DNA of 13,947 nt. It comes from Deltaproteobacteria bacterium. GTDB lineage: Bacteria; Desulfobacterota; Dissulfuribacteria; Dissulfuribacterales; QOAL01. Position 1 is the stretch's first letter; every line of letters starts with the position of its first letter. Location of the stretch: NCBI GenBank assembly GCA_026996955.1, contig JALWJV010000256.1, forward strand, positions 1 through 13,947. The letters run 5' to 3'. The translations under genes were made by a program, and so were the position numbers. Of the stretch, positions 6,136-13,947 are shown one piece after another. The notes below the pieces were generated by a model, which did not search any database, was not told the origin of the DNA, and saw only the letters and a program-made list of their open reading frames with translations.

Positions 6136-6165
6136 TTGGAACACAGATATCAATTTATATATAAA
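6136..6165 (+). promoter_or_regulatory. Possible internal promoter before infB
   Basis: TTGGAA (6136-6141), 18-nt spacer, TATAAA (6160-6165), in a short AT-rich stretch right after the rnpM stop. The match is fair (4/6 and 5/6). It would place the transcription start just ahead of the two hairpins before infB. Internal promoters ahead of infB are plausible, but AT-rich DNA gives such matches easily. Confidence 0.3.
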
Positions 6166-6177
6166 AATATTCTCTTT

Positions 6178-6226
6178 GCCGGAAAGGTTTCCGGTGTGGA
6201 CTGCACTGTCCCTGCAGGGATGGTGC
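6178..6226 (+). promoter_or_regulatory. Paired hairpins in the infB 5' leader
   Basis: The first hairpin is CCGGAA/TTCCGG-type (6179-6185 with 6188-6194). The second has a 10-bp stem (6203-6212 with 6217-6226, two G-U pairs) and the tetraloop TGCA. Neither is followed by a T-run, so they are not intrinsic terminators. They fill the gap left between rnpM and infB and end 28 nt before the infB ATG. A role in mRNA stability or translational control of IF2 is possible but unproven. Confidence 0.45.
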
Positions 6227-6254
6227 ATAATAGTTTCGGGGGTTAATTGCAGGA

Positions 6255-9200
6255 ATGGCTAAAATAAGGGTCCATGAGCTGGCCAAGGAATTTGGAATTG
6301 CCAGTAAGGAGATGGAGAGCCGTATCAAGGATATGGGCTTTCCCATTAAAAATTATATGAGCACTCTTGAAGACTATGAAGTCCAGGAGATCAGGCGAAA
6401 ATTAAAGGCAGAGTTCCAGCAGGAAAAGGAAGAGAAGGAAGTCAAAGCCAAAAAGCCTGTAAGACGCAGGCACAAGGTGGTGCGCATCAAGAAGGTGGTG
6501 CGCATCAAGAAAAAGGCGCCTGAACCTGAAGAGGCTGTGACGCAGGATACAGGTGCAGAGCCTTCTGCGCCTGTTGAAGAGGACAAGGCCCAGGCCGTTT
6601 CTGGAAAGCCTCAGTCTGCTGAAGTGCCCCCGGAAGTATCTTCAGAACAAGAAGCACCGTCAACTGTGACGGAAGAAACTGCAGAGGCATCTGCCCCCGG
6701 TGCCGAAGAGCAGGCTTCCGGTGTTGCTTCTGAGAAATCAGAAGGGTCAGAAGAACAGGCAGTGCAGGCAGAATCCGAAGGTGCAGAATCTGAAGATTCC
6801 GGGAAGGAAAAGCAGACTGCTTCAGCCAGTGTCATGGAAGAGGCTCAAGACAGGGAAGAGACCGCTTCCGAATCACCTGAAACTGCTGTTTCTGAGGAAA
6901 CTGTTGAAACTGCAACTGAGCCAAAGGCACAGGAGGAGGTAAAAACATCAGAGCAGAAGAGCAAGGATGAGGCATCTCCTGTTGAGGCAACAGAAGAAAA
7001 GAAGCCGCAGGCTGCGGTGTCTGATGAGGGTGCTAAAGAAGAGGCAGAAAAGGCAGAGACAGCACAAAAAACTGAGAAGCCCCCTGCTTCTGAAAAGAAA
7101 AAAGAGGGTAAGGCATCAAAAAAGAAAAAGGCACCCAAACAGTATGTGAAGATTGTTGACAGGGTAAAGATTGACCTTTCCAAGACTGCAAAACCGGCGC
7201 GTCCGGCAAAACCTGAACGGCCACGCAAGGGACCTGCTGCCAAAAAGCCGTCGGCAGCTGCAAGTGCTCCTGCCACCGGTCCTGCCCCTGATGTTGGTGG
7301 CGGCATGCCAAAGGGCGGAAAGGGCCGCAAAAAGGGCAAGCGCGTTGTTCAGGCAAGTGAGCTTGGAGGCGGAAAACGTCAGAAGAATCTTAAACAGCGC
7401 TGGGGCAAGCACAAGTCCATTGACCGCATACTTGCAGAGGAAGATGGCGTAATCAAGGGCAAAAAGGGCGGCAAGTCCAAACAGCAGAGCCAGCCAACAG
7501 GCACAGCTCCCATCAAGGCAGAAAAACGCAAGTTTGCCATTTATGAAACTATTCAGCCTGTTGAGATGGCAAAGAAGATGGGGGTTAAGGTTGGCGATAT
7601 TATCATGAAACTCATGTCACTTGGTGTCATGGTTACTGCCAACCAGTCAATTGATTATGAGACCGCTGCCCTTATTGCAGATGAATTCGGCTATGAAATT
7701 GAAAAGAAGGCGGTTGCCGAAGACCTGATCCAGATGGAGGATAACCGGGAAGGGGGCAAGGAGGAGCCAAGGCCTCCTGTCATTACGGTAATGGGCCATG
7801 TTGACCATGGAAAGACCTCGCTCCTTGATGCCATACGCAGGGCAGATATAGCAGCCCGTGAGGCAGGCGGCATTACCCAGCACATTGGTGCCTATCGTGT
7901 AAAACTTAATTCCGGAAATGAGGTTGTATTCCTTGATACCCCGGGCCACGAGGCATTTACCTCCATGAGGGCAAGGGGGGCAAGTGTAACTGACATCGTT
8001 GTGCTGGTTGTTGCCGCAGACGATGGTGTGATGGCTCAGACAAGGGAGGCAATTGACCATGCCAGGGCTGCTGATGTCCCTATTATTGTTGCAGTAAACA
8101 AGATAGATAAACCCGGTGCCGAGCCTGACAGGGTCAAGCGTGAACTTGCAGAACTGGGGCTTGTTCCCGAGGACTGGGGCGGAGATACAATTTTTGTAAA
8201 TGTCTCTGCCAAGCAGGGCACAGGAATTGATGAACTGCTTGACATGATGGTGCTCCAGGCAGAGGTGCTTGAGCTTAAGGCAGATCCTTCCAGAAGGGCA
8301 AGGGGGCATGTTATCGAATCCCGCCTTGACAAGGGAAGAGGCCCTGTTGCCACACTGCTGGTGGAAGAGGGCACGCTCCGTGTTGGCGAGGCAATGGTTG
8401 CAGGGCTTTATCATGGCAAGATAAGGGCCATGATGAATGACCGCGGCGACAAGATAAAAGAGGCAGGGCCTGCAACCCCTGTGGAGGTACAGGGGCTTTC
8501 CGGAGTGCCTGAGCCAGGCAGTGAGTTTGTTGTCCTTGAAGATGAGAAGAAGGCGCGTGAGGTGGCCGAATACCGTCAGCTCAAGAGCCGTGAAGCAGAC
8601 CTTGTCAAGGGCACTGCTGTAAGCCTTGAGAACATGTTCAAGAAGATGGAGGAGGACAAGCTCAAGGTGCTGAATATTGTCCTTAAGGCAGATGTTCAGG
8701 GCTCCCTTGAGGCAATTTCAGATTCTCTCAGGAAGCTTGCCACTGACAAGATTCGCATAGAGATCGTTCGTGGAGGCATTGGAGCAATTACTGAATCAGA
8801 CGTGCTCCTTGCAACTGCATCCAACGCCATTGTGCTTGGCTTTAATGTAAAACCTGTTCCCCAGGCTAAGGCGCTGGCAGAACAGGAAGGCGTAGAGATA
8901 CGTTTCTATGATGTAATCTATCATGCCATTGATGAGATCAAGGCTGCAATGGTAGGCATGCTTGAGCCTGTTTATCGTGAACATGAGCTTGGACGTGCCG
9001 AGGTGCGCGAGACATTCCACATCTCGCGGGTTGGAACCATTGCCGGCTGCAAGGTGACTGAGGGCGTAATAAGGCGTAATGCCGAGGCACGTCTGCTCAG
9101 GGATAATGTTGTTGTCTATAAGGGCAAGATTGCCTCGCTGAAACGCTTCAAGGACGATGCCCGGGAAGTTCAGGCAGGATATGAGTGCGGTATTGCCTTT

Positions 9201-9314
9201 GACAAGTTTAATGACATCAAGGTTGGCGATGTAATTCAGGCATTTGAGATGGAAGAAGTTGCACCTGATCTTGGCACTGCGATTTCAGACAAGAAGGAAA
9301 GTGATGAGGGCTGA
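6255..9314 (+). CDS. infB: Translation initiation factor IF-2
   Basis: IF2 is the GTPase that delivers initiator tRNA to the 30S subunit and promotes subunit joining. The 1019-residue protein has an N-terminal IF2_N module (1 to about 50, KIRVHELAKEFGI), a linker of about 370 residues rich in Glu, Ala, Lys and Pro, a second IF2_N-like module (about 426-490), then the G domain: GHVDHGKT (514-521), DTPGH (561-565), NKID (615-618) and SAK (651-653). The beta-barrel and C-terminal domains follow to the end. It is longer than the 890-residue E. coli protein because of the linker. An AGGA directly abuts the ATG, too close for a standard Shine-Dalgarno; a G-run near 6238-6242 is an alternative. The start is set by the IF2_N domain beginning MAKIRV. 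Confidence 0.98.
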   Translation: MAKIRVHELAKEFGIASKEMESRIKDMGFPIKNYMSTLEDYEVQEIRRKLKAEFQQEKEEKEVKAKKPVRRRHKVVRIKKVVRIKKKAPEPEEAVTQDTGAEPSAPVEEDKAQAVSGKPQSAEVPPEVSSEQEAPSTVTEETAEASAPGAEEQASGVASEKSEGSEEQAVQAESEGAESEDSGKEKQTASASVMEEAQDREETASESPETAVSEETVETATEPKAQEEVKTSEQKSKDEASPVEATEEKKPQAAVSDEGAKEEAEKAETAQKTEKPPASEKKKEGKASKKKKAPKQYVKIVDRVKIDLSKTAKPARPAKPERPRKGPAAKKPSAAASAPATGPAPDVGGGMPKGGKGRKKGKRVVQASELGGGKRQKNLKQRWGKHKSIDRILAEEDGVIKGKKGGKSKQQSQPTGTAPIKAEKRKFAIYETIQPVEMAKKMGVKVGDIIMKLMSLGVMVTANQSIDYETAALIADEFGYEIEKKAVAEDLIQMEDNREGGKEEPRPPVITVMGHVDHGKTSLLDAIRRADIAAREAGGITQHIGAYRVKLNSGNEVVFLDTPGHEAFTSMRARGASVTDIVVLVVAADDGVMAQTREAIDHARAADVPIIVAVNKIDKPGAEPDRVKRELAELGLVPEDWGGDTIFVNVSAKQGTGIDELLDMMVLQAEVLELKADPSRRARGHVIESRLDKGRGPVATLLVEEGTLRVGEAMVAGLYHGKIRAMMNDRGDKIKEAGPATPVEVQGLSGVPEPGSEFVVLEDEKKAREVAEYRQLKSREADLVKGTAVSLENMFKKMEEDKLKVLNIVLKADVQGSLEAISDSLRKLATDKIRIEIVRGGIGAITESDVLLATASNAIVLGFNVKPVPQAKALAEQEGVEIRFYDVIYHAIDEIKAAMVGMLEPVYREHELGRAEVRETFHISRVGTIAGCKVTEGVIRRNAEARLLRDNVVVYKGKIASLKRFKDDAREVQAGYECGIAFDKFNDIKVGDVIQAFEMEEVAPDLGTAISDKKESDEG
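6474..6509 (+). repeat. Perfect 18-bp tandem duplication inside infB
   Basis: AAGGTGGTGCGCATCAAG occurs twice in a row (6474-6491 and 6492-6509) without a mismatch. It is in frame and doubles the basic hexapeptide KVVRIK in the linker just after the N-terminal domain. Perfect identity, including third positions, points to a recent slippage or unequal-recombination event. Confidence 0.9.
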
Positions 9315-9361
9315 TACAGCCTGCGGCAGCAGGTGCAGATTGCTGAGTTCTGCCTGTTGAT

Positions 9362-9688
9362 ATGGTGGTTGGCACAGTGAGAATAAGGCTCAGGCTTGCC
9401 GGAAACAGCTCGCTTAAGGGAAAACGCAAGGTGGTAAAGAGCCTTGCTGCACAGCTACGCAACAAGTTTAACGTATCGGTTTCTGAAGTAGGCCTTAATG
9501 ACGTGCTGCAGGAGGCAGAGATCGGAATAGTGACTGTTGGCAACAGTGCCTCATTTGTAAACTCGGTGCTGGACAAGGTTATGGGTTTTGTTGATAAAAT
9601 TACCCCTGCTGAGATTATCAATTCAGAGATTGAGCTGGTTCACATGGGAACTGAATGGGGCACGGCTATTGATGTCTATGATTTTTAA
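9362..9688 (+). CDS. DUF503 (YlxP-type) family protein
   Basis: A 108-residue protein of the DUF503 family, commonly found between infB and rbfA (called ylxP in Gram-positive bacteria). The family pattern is clear: an N-terminal MVVGTVRIRLRLAG strand, then LKGKRKVVKSL and LRNKFNVSVSEVG. It looks like a small ferredoxin-like alpha/beta fold. The biochemical function is not established; the conserved position suggests a link to ribosome assembly or translation. It starts 47 bp after infB and ends 5 bp before rbfA. No clear Shine-Dalgarno is present; the start at 9362 fits the family N-terminus, with GTG at 9365 as an equal alternative. Confidence 0.88.
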   Translation: MVVGTVRIRLRLAGNSSLKGKRKVVKSLAAQLRNKFNVSVSEVGLNDVLQEAEIGIVTVGNSASFVNSVLDKVMGFVDKITPAEIINSEIELVHMGTEWGTAIDVYDF

Positions 9689-9693
9689 AGATT

Positions 9694-10038
9694 ATGCCTG
9701 AGTATTATCCACGTTCAGCAAGGGTGGCAGACCTCATAAAAGAGGAAGTAGCCTCCATCATAAGCAATGAGCTCAAGGACCCTGGGATAAAGGGTTTTGT
9801 AACCCTTGTGCTGGTAGAGCTTACCCGGGATATTACCTCTGCAACGCTCTGGGTTTCGGTATTGGGCACTGAAAAGGAGAAGGCGTCAACCATGCAGAGT
9901 CTTAATCGGGCAAGGGGCTTTGTAAAAACCCTTCTGGGACGCAGGCTCAAGATAAGAAAGATGCCGAATATCCGCTTCAAGCTGGACCGGTCTCTTGATG
10001 CCCAGGAAGAGATTGAGAGGCTCCTGAAAGATGTTTAG
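9694..10038 (+). CDS. rbfA: 30S ribosome-binding factor RbfA
   Basis: RbfA is a KH-like protein that binds the neck of the 30S subunit, assists 16S rRNA 5'-end maturation and is released late in assembly. The 114-residue product has the family N-terminus (YPRSARVADLIKEEVASII), the DPGIKGFVTLVLVELTRD core and C-terminal RLKIRKMPNIRFKLDRSLD. The length is normal. It starts 5 nt after the DUF503 stop and overlaps the next gene (nrnA) by 8 nt, indicating translational coupling. Confidence 0.97.
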   Translation: MPEYYPRSARVADLIKEEVASIISNELKDPGIKGFVTLVLVELTRDITSATLWVSVLGTEKEKASTMQSLNRARGFVKTLLGRRLKIRKMPNIRFKLDRSLDAQEEIERLLKDV

Positions 10039-11110
10039 GTTGAGCCATCCTGAAAGGCTTGGGGCCGTGGCTGGAGCGCTTGATGAAAGTGAGAGGGTGG
10101 TGCTCACCTGTCACGTGCGGCCAGACGGTGATGCCGTAGGCTCCATGCTTGGCATGGCCGCAGCCCTTGAGAATGCTGGCAAGGAGGTCATCTGTTACTG
10201 CCAGGATGAGCCGCCCGGGAATCTTTCTTTTCTTCCAGGTTTTGAAAGGCTTGTTCACACGCCGCCGCTACCGTTTCCAGAGGGCAGCGCACTGCTGGTC
10301 CTTGATTGCAGTGAGGCTGACAGGATAGGCGAGTACGGCGCCCGTATGGTGGATGAAGCCCACAGGCTCATAGTAATTGACCATCATCTGGGCCAGGATA
10401 TGTGTGGAGGCAGTGACACGTCTGAAAAGCAGTCTGATGCCAGGTCTGATGATTTCTGCGTCCAGTACATCGACCCTGATATCTTTGCAACAGGTGCACT
10501 CTGTTTTGCAGTGCTAAGCCAGCTTAAATGGAATGTAACACCTGAGATTGCCACCAACTTTTACACAGCCATCCTGACCGATACCGGCTGTTTCAGGCAC
10601 AGTAACACCACAGCCCTTGCCTTTGATATGGCAGCGCGCCTGGTTGAAATGGGCGCTGATCCCTATGATATTTCAGACAGGATCTTTGAAAGGGTGCCGT
10701 TTCGGAAACTCGCCCTTCTGAACCTTGCCCTTGATACCCTTTCGCTTGATTTGCAGGGCAGAGTGGCAATGCTTCACATAACTCGCAGCATGCAGGAGCA
10801 GGCAGGGGCTTCAGTGCAGGACAGTGATGATTTTGTGCGTTATGCCCGATGCATAGATGGCGTGGAGGTCTCAGCCTTCATTAAGGAGATTTCCGACGAA
10901 CTTGTCTCTGTGAGCCTGCGTTCCCGCTCATGGTTTAATGTTGCTGCTGTTGCAAAATCCCTTGGCGGTGGTGGTCATTTTCATGCCGCAGGTTTCAGGG
11001 CCAAAGGGGATGCCCCTTTATGGCGTCAAAGGCTTGTAGGCATGTTGCAGCCCATTTTTGAGCAGAGAGAGCACAAGAGCAGCATGGCAGCACAGGAGGC
11101 CGCTGGCTGA
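10031..11110 (+). CDS. nrnA: DHH/DHHA1 phosphoesterase, NrnA-type oligoribonuclease/pAp phosphatase
   Basis: NrnA-type enzymes degrade 2-5 nt RNA fragments and may dephosphorylate pAp, finishing the RNA decay begun by exonucleases such as PNPase. The DHH domain shows HVRPDGDAVGS (H28, D32, D34), LDCSEAD (D92), VIDHH (115-119, the DHH triad) and TDTGCFRHSNT (183-193). The DHHA1 domain carries GGGGHFHAAG (312-321), the RNA-binding loop. All expected metal ligands are visible. Residues about 124-142 (GQDMCGG to SDDF) form a hydrophilic stretch after the DHH motif that may be a lineage-specific loop. At 359 residues it is slightly above the usual 310-345. It overlaps rbfA by 8 nt and truB by 1 nt. 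Confidence 0.93.
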   Translation: MFRLSHPERLGAVAGALDESERVVLTCHVRPDGDAVGSMLGMAAALENAGKEVICYCQDEPPGNLSFLPGFERLVHTPPLPFPEGSALLVLDCSEADRIGEYGARMVDEAHRLIVIDHHLGQDMCGGSDTSEKQSDARSDDFCVQYIDPDIFATGALCFAVLSQLKWNVTPEIATNFYTAILTDTGCFRHSNTTALAFDMAARLVEMGADPYDISDRIFERVPFRKLALLNLALDTLSLDLQGRVAMLHITRSMQEQAGASVQDSDDFVRYARCIDGVEVSAFIKEISDELVSVSLRSRSWFNVAAVAKSLGGGGHFHAAGFRAKGDAPLWRQRLVGMLQPIFEQREHKSSMAAQEAAG

Positions 11111-12075
11111 TGCTCCAGGATATGGCAATGCGGACCGGTTATGCCCCTGCTGAGGGGGTAATACTTGTTGACAAGCCCAGGGGTATAAGCTCTTTCGGAG
11201 TTGTTAAGGCGGTGTCCCGTATTGTTGGCATCAAAAAGGCCGGACATGCCGGCACCCTTGATCCAATGGCAACAGGCCTTCTTGTTGTCTGTCTGGGCAG
11301 GGCAACCCGTATAAGCAGATTCCTGATGGAAGGCTTTAAGGAATATCATGGCATTATGCGTCTTGGTGTTGTTACAGACACCTATGATGCTGTGGGAAAG
11401 GTTCTGGATACCAGACCCCTTCCTTCAGGAATGTCAATATCAGATATACGCAGTGAGACCTCTGGCTTTACAGGCGAGTTGCTTCAGTCTCCGCCGCCTT
11501 TTTCTGCTGCCAAGCACCAGGGAAAACCCCTTTACAAGCTGGCACGACAGGGAAAGATCGTGCACAAGGAGCCAAAAGAGATTTTTGTTAAAGAATTTTC
11601 AGTGGAGGATGTCGGGCTGCCTGATGTGAAATTCCGCATAAGATGCTCCCGTGGCACATATGTGCGTTCTCTCTGCCATGATCTTGGAGCAAAACTGGGG
11701 TGTGGCGCTCACATGACAGAATTAAGGCGCATCAGATGCGGCAATCTTTCTGTTGACCAGGCACTTACTCTGGAAAGGCTTGAAGAGATTGTTTCAGAAA
11801 TGCCTGTTAATGAGTTCATGATTCCGGTAAATGAAGCCCTTGGTCATATTCCGGCACTGGAAATTAGTAATACCCAGGCAAGGCGTTTGCGCCTTGGCCA
11901 GGGAATGGTGTTTGATGATTTTCTGGATTTATTAGAAGCCTTTTTGCCTGATATTCCCCGAACCGGCCTTGTCCGCCTTGTAACACACAGCCAGGGCAAG
12001 GATGAACTGGTTGCAGTTGCACGGATAGAGCCTGATGGGCGGGGCAGGCTTAAGACTGAAAAAATATGGAACTGA
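11110..12075 (+). CDS. truB: tRNA pseudouridine(55) synthase TruB
   Basis: TruB converts U55 in the T loop of elongator tRNAs to pseudouridine and also helps tRNA folding. The N-terminal GVILVDKPRGISSFGVV and the catalytic motif HAGTLDPMATGLL are present, with the nucleophile Asp at residue 51. RCSRGTYVRSLCHDLG is the conserved central motif, and the last 80 or so residues form a PUA-like domain. The length of 321 is normal. The ATG overlaps the nrnA stop by one base (TGATG), and AGGAGG at 11094-11099 supports this start over the internal Met codons at residues 5 and 7. Confidence 0.97.
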   Translation: MLQDMAMRTGYAPAEGVILVDKPRGISSFGVVKAVSRIVGIKKAGHAGTLDPMATGLLVVCLGRATRISRFLMEGFKEYHGIMRLGVVTDTYDAVGKVLDTRPLPSGMSISDIRSETSGFTGELLQSPPPFSAAKHQGKPLYKLARQGKIVHKEPKEIFVKEFSVEDVGLPDVKFRIRCSRGTYVRSLCHDLGAKLGCGAHMTELRRIRCGNLSVDQALTLERLEEIVSEMPVNEFMIPVNEALGHIPALEISNTQARRLRLGQGMVFDDFLDLLEAFLPDIPRTGLVRLVTHSQGKDELVAVARIEPDGRGRLKTEKIWN

Positions 12076-12121
12076 ATTTTTGTAATAATACTTTCAATAA
12101 TTTTTAAGGAGGAACACAAAA

Positions 12122-12391
12122 GTGGTTTTAGATGCTGAAAGCAAAAAAGCGATAATCGAGAAGTTCAAGACCCATCCTACGGATACAGGTTCTCCAGAGG
12201 TGCAGATAGCGCTTCTAAGCTCTCGAATAGCGTATCTCACCGATCATTTCAAGGTACACAAGAAGGATCATGGTTCACGCCGGGGACTTTTGAAACTGGT
12301 TGGACAGAGGCGCAGGCTTCTTGACTACCTCAAGGCCCAGGATGTTGAGAGATACAGAAGCCTTATCAAGGAACTTGGTATTCGTAAATAG
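12122..12391 (+). CDS. rpsO: 30S ribosomal protein S15
   Basis: S15 is a primary 16S rRNA-binding protein of the platform and in many bacteria represses its own mRNA. The 89-residue product is the full family length, with TGSPEVQIALLSSRI and HKKDHGSRRGLLKLVGQRRRLLDYLK. The start is GTG at 12122, with an excellent AAGGAGG at 12106-12112 nine nt upstream. The 46 bp between truB and rpsO are AT-rich and show no clear stem for an S15 operator, so the mode of autoregulation, if any, is not visible. Confidence 0.98.
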   Translation: MVLDAESKKAIIEKFKTHPTDTGSPEVQIALLSSRIAYLTDHFKVHKKDHGSRRGLLKLVGQRRRLLDYLKAQDVERYRSLIKELGIRK

Positions 12392-12598
12392 AAGAATCCT
12401 GTATTAAAGGCGGTATGGTTGCCTTATGCGTCATCAGCAAGTGCTGATTGAGCTTTTTGTGCTCAGGCGAAGTCTGTGATGGTGACAGGCAGCTACCCGT
12501 TATTTTGACGGCTGAGTGCGTTGCACCTGAATAATGTGCAATCCCAAAGGTTGTAATGAAAAAATCAGGGTGAATGTAAACAAGAGGAAAATTGGTTA
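12392..12598 (+). promoter_or_regulatory. rpsO-pnp intergenic region with several hairpins
   Basis: The 207-bp gap has no gene. It contains ATCAGC-AAGT-GCTGAT (12433-12448), immediately followed by TGAGC-TTTTTGT-GCTCA (12449-12465), and TTGCAC/GTGCAA (12521-12526 with 12536-12541). The first is followed after 5 nt by five Ts, so it may be a weak rpsO terminator. In E. coli the equivalent gap holds a terminator and an RNase III hairpin used in pnp autoregulation; a similar role here is inferred from position. Confidence 0.45.
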
Positions 12599-13947
12599 AT
12601 GATCAAATTAGAGACAAGGTTGAATGATACAGCAATATCCTTTGAAACCGGCAGGCTTGCAAAGCAGGCAAACGGTGCGGTTCTTGCGTCATGCGGTGAC
12701 ACCCGTGTTCTGGTAACAGCCACGGCATCAGCAGAGCCAAGGGAGGGGGCAGATTTTCTGCCTCTCATGGTGGACTACCAGGAGATGTTTTATGGTTCCG
12801 GCAAGATTCCCGGAAACTATTTCAGGCGGGAAATTGGAAGGCCAAGTGAGAAGGCGACGCTCACTTCTCGACTCATAGACAGGCCGCTTCGTCCGCGTTT
12901 TCCCAACGGCTACACTTATGACACACAGATTATTGCTACAGTGCTCTCGGTTGATCCCTCCATTGACCCTGATGTAATTGCAATTACAGCAGCCTCTGCA
13001 GCACTGACTGTTTCCGACATACCCTTTGACGGACCAATTGCCGGTTTGAGGGTTGGCCGTGTTGACGGCAAATTTATCCCCAATCCAACCATAGAGCAGC
13101 TTTCGCAGTCTGACATTGATATTGTGGTTGCCGGGTCCCGTGAGAATATAGTCATGGTCGAGGGCTGGGCTGCGATCCTGCCTGAAGAAGAGGTTCTTGA
13201 GGCCATTCTGTTTGCCCGGGATGCCCTTAAACCTCTGATAGAGATTCAGGATGAGCTTGCTGAGAAGGCTGGCAAGCCTAAATTTGCTGTGCAGGCCCCT
13301 GAACCTGACAGCGAAGTGGTGGCCGCAGTGGAGGAAAAGGGAACAGAGCTTCTAAAAGAGGTAATCTCCATTCCTGAAAAGGTAGCCCGAAACACCAGAA
13401 AGAGAGAGGTGAAGAAGCAGCTTGTCCAGTCACTGTCTGAAACATACCCTGACAGGGAGAAGGAGATTGGCGCTGCAATCAAGGATATTGAAAAACGCTT
13501 GATGCGCCAGATGATAGTAAAGGAACGCCGCAGGCTCGATGGACGTGGTTTTACAGATGTAAGACCCATCACATGCACTGTGGGTGAGCTTCCCAGGGCA
13601 CACGGCTCAGCGGTCTTTACAAGGGGCGAGACACAGGTGCTTGCAGTGGCAACACTTGGAAGCGCTGATGATGAGCAGCGCATAGATACCCCCTTTGGTG
13701 ACCGTTACAAGCCGTTCATGCTCCACTACAACTTTACCCCTTACAGTGTTGGCGAAGTAAGGATGATGCGAGGCCCTGCAAGGAGGGATATTGGTCATGG
13801 TGCATTGGCTGAGCGGGCTGTTGCAGCAGTTATCCCGCTTCCTGAGGATTTCCTCTATACAATCAGGGTGGTTTCCGAGGTGTTGGAGTCCAACGGTTCA
13901 TCATCAATGGCATCTGTCTGTGGTGCAACCCTTGCTCTGATGGATGC
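12599..13947 (+). CDS. pnp: Polynucleotide phosphorylase PNPase (3'-partial)
   Basis: PNPase is the phosphate-dependent 3'-5' exoribonuclease of the degradosome. The frame opens at ATG 12599 (MIKLETRLNDTAISFETGRL) and runs off the window after 449 full codons of an expected 700 or so. The first RNase PH domain has the conserved YFRREIGRPSEKATLTSRL and DRPLRPRFP. The linking all-alpha domain covers about residues 225-320. The second RNase PH domain begins near RRLDGRGFTDVRP and includes HYNFTPYSVGE and GPARRDIGHGALAERA; the window ends in SNGSSSMASVCGATLALMD. The KH and S1 domains lie beyond the edge. A weak GAGG (12584-12587) is the only Shine-Dalgarno candidate. It follows rpsO as in most bacteria. 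Confidence 0.97.
   Translation, partial: MIKLETRLNDTAISFETGRLAKQANGAVLASCGDTRVLVTATASAEPREGADFLPLMVDYQEMFYGSGKIPGNYFRREIGRPSEKATLTSRLIDRPLRPRFPNGYTYDTQIIATVLSVDPSIDPDVIAITAASAALTVSDIPFDGPIAGLRVGRVDGKFIPNPTIEQLSQSDIDIVVAGSRENIVMVEGWAAILPEEEVLEAILFARDALKPLIEIQDELAEKAGKPKFAVQAPEPDSEVVAAVEEKGTELLKEVISIPEKVARNTRKREVKKQLVQSLSETYPDREKEIGAAIKDIEKRLMRQMIVKERRRLDGRGFTDVRPITCTVGELPRAHGSAVFTRGETQVLAVATLGSADDEQRIDTPFGDRYKPFMLHYNFTPYSVGEVRMMRGPARRDIGHGALAERAVAAVIPLPEDFLYTIRVVSEVLESNGSSSMASVCGATLALMD

Noticed and set aside
6845..7412. Long open frames on the minus strand inside infB (up to 164 codons)
   Set aside because: They are antisense to the low-complexity Glu/Ala/Lys linker; biased codon use removes stops on the opposite strand. 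No protein family is recognisable.
7647..8414. 255-codon minus-strand frame inside infB
   Set aside because: It lies opposite the highly conserved IF2 GTPase domain. The antisense translation is Cys/His/Asn rich with no coherent domain.
13246..13683. 145-codon minus-strand frame near the right edge
   Set aside because: It is antisense to pnp, whose plus-strand frame is clearly conserved through this region.

Overview
The window is about 14 kb of bacterial chromosome with two parts: a small accessory-looking block (1 to about 3140) and a long, conserved, rightward housekeeping block (about 3307 to the end). The combination of a siroheme/ferredoxin protein with a PCP_red-like N-terminus, an exosortase-sorted PEP-CTERM surface protein behind a sigma-54-type promoter, and a nusA-infB operon carrying DUF503 and NrnA genes suggests an anaerobic Desulfobacterota-type (delta-proteobacterial sulfate-reducer-like) organism. 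This placement is inferred from gene content, not from a search.

Left block. At 1-885 (+) is a JetD-like protein (Wadjet-type Toprim nuclease subunit), possibly cut by the window edge. It converges with a leftward gene (1012-1809) for a PCP_red/half-siroheme/2x[4Fe-4S] protein; an inverted repeat lies between them. Just upstream of that gene's start is a 224-bp nested palindrome (1830-2053) that looks like a MITE-type or other intergenic repeat. Next is a leftward PEP-CTERM protein gene (2225-3058) with its own intrinsic terminator (2141-2176) and a good -24/-12 promoter (3123-3138). No Wadjet partner genes (jetA, jetB, jetC) lie inside the window.

Right block. A sigma-70-type promoter (about 3307-3336) precedes tRNA-Gly(CCC) (3396-3471). 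Next comes a structured RNA leader ending in an intrinsic terminator (3538-3630), a plausible attenuator for what follows: rimP, nusA, rnpM/ylxR, infB, a DUF503 (ylxP-type) gene, rbfA, nrnA, truB, rpsO and the first 449 codons of pnp. The genes are tightly packed from infB to truB, with two overlaps (rbfA/nrnA and nrnA/truB). Their products cover ribosome maturation (RimP, RbfA), transcription elongation and antitermination (NusA), translation initiation (IF2), tRNA modification (TruB), a ribosomal protein (S15), and RNA turnover (NrnA, PNPase, and the RNase P modulator RnpM).

The most interesting items are the tRNA-leader-terminator arrangement ahead of rimP, the 224-bp palindrome, the truncated siroheme-protein architecture, the sigma-54 promoter of the PEP-CTERM gene, and the JetD-like gene at the left edge. 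I see no clear evidence for a wholly new system. The best lead for one is the sequence immediately left of position 1.
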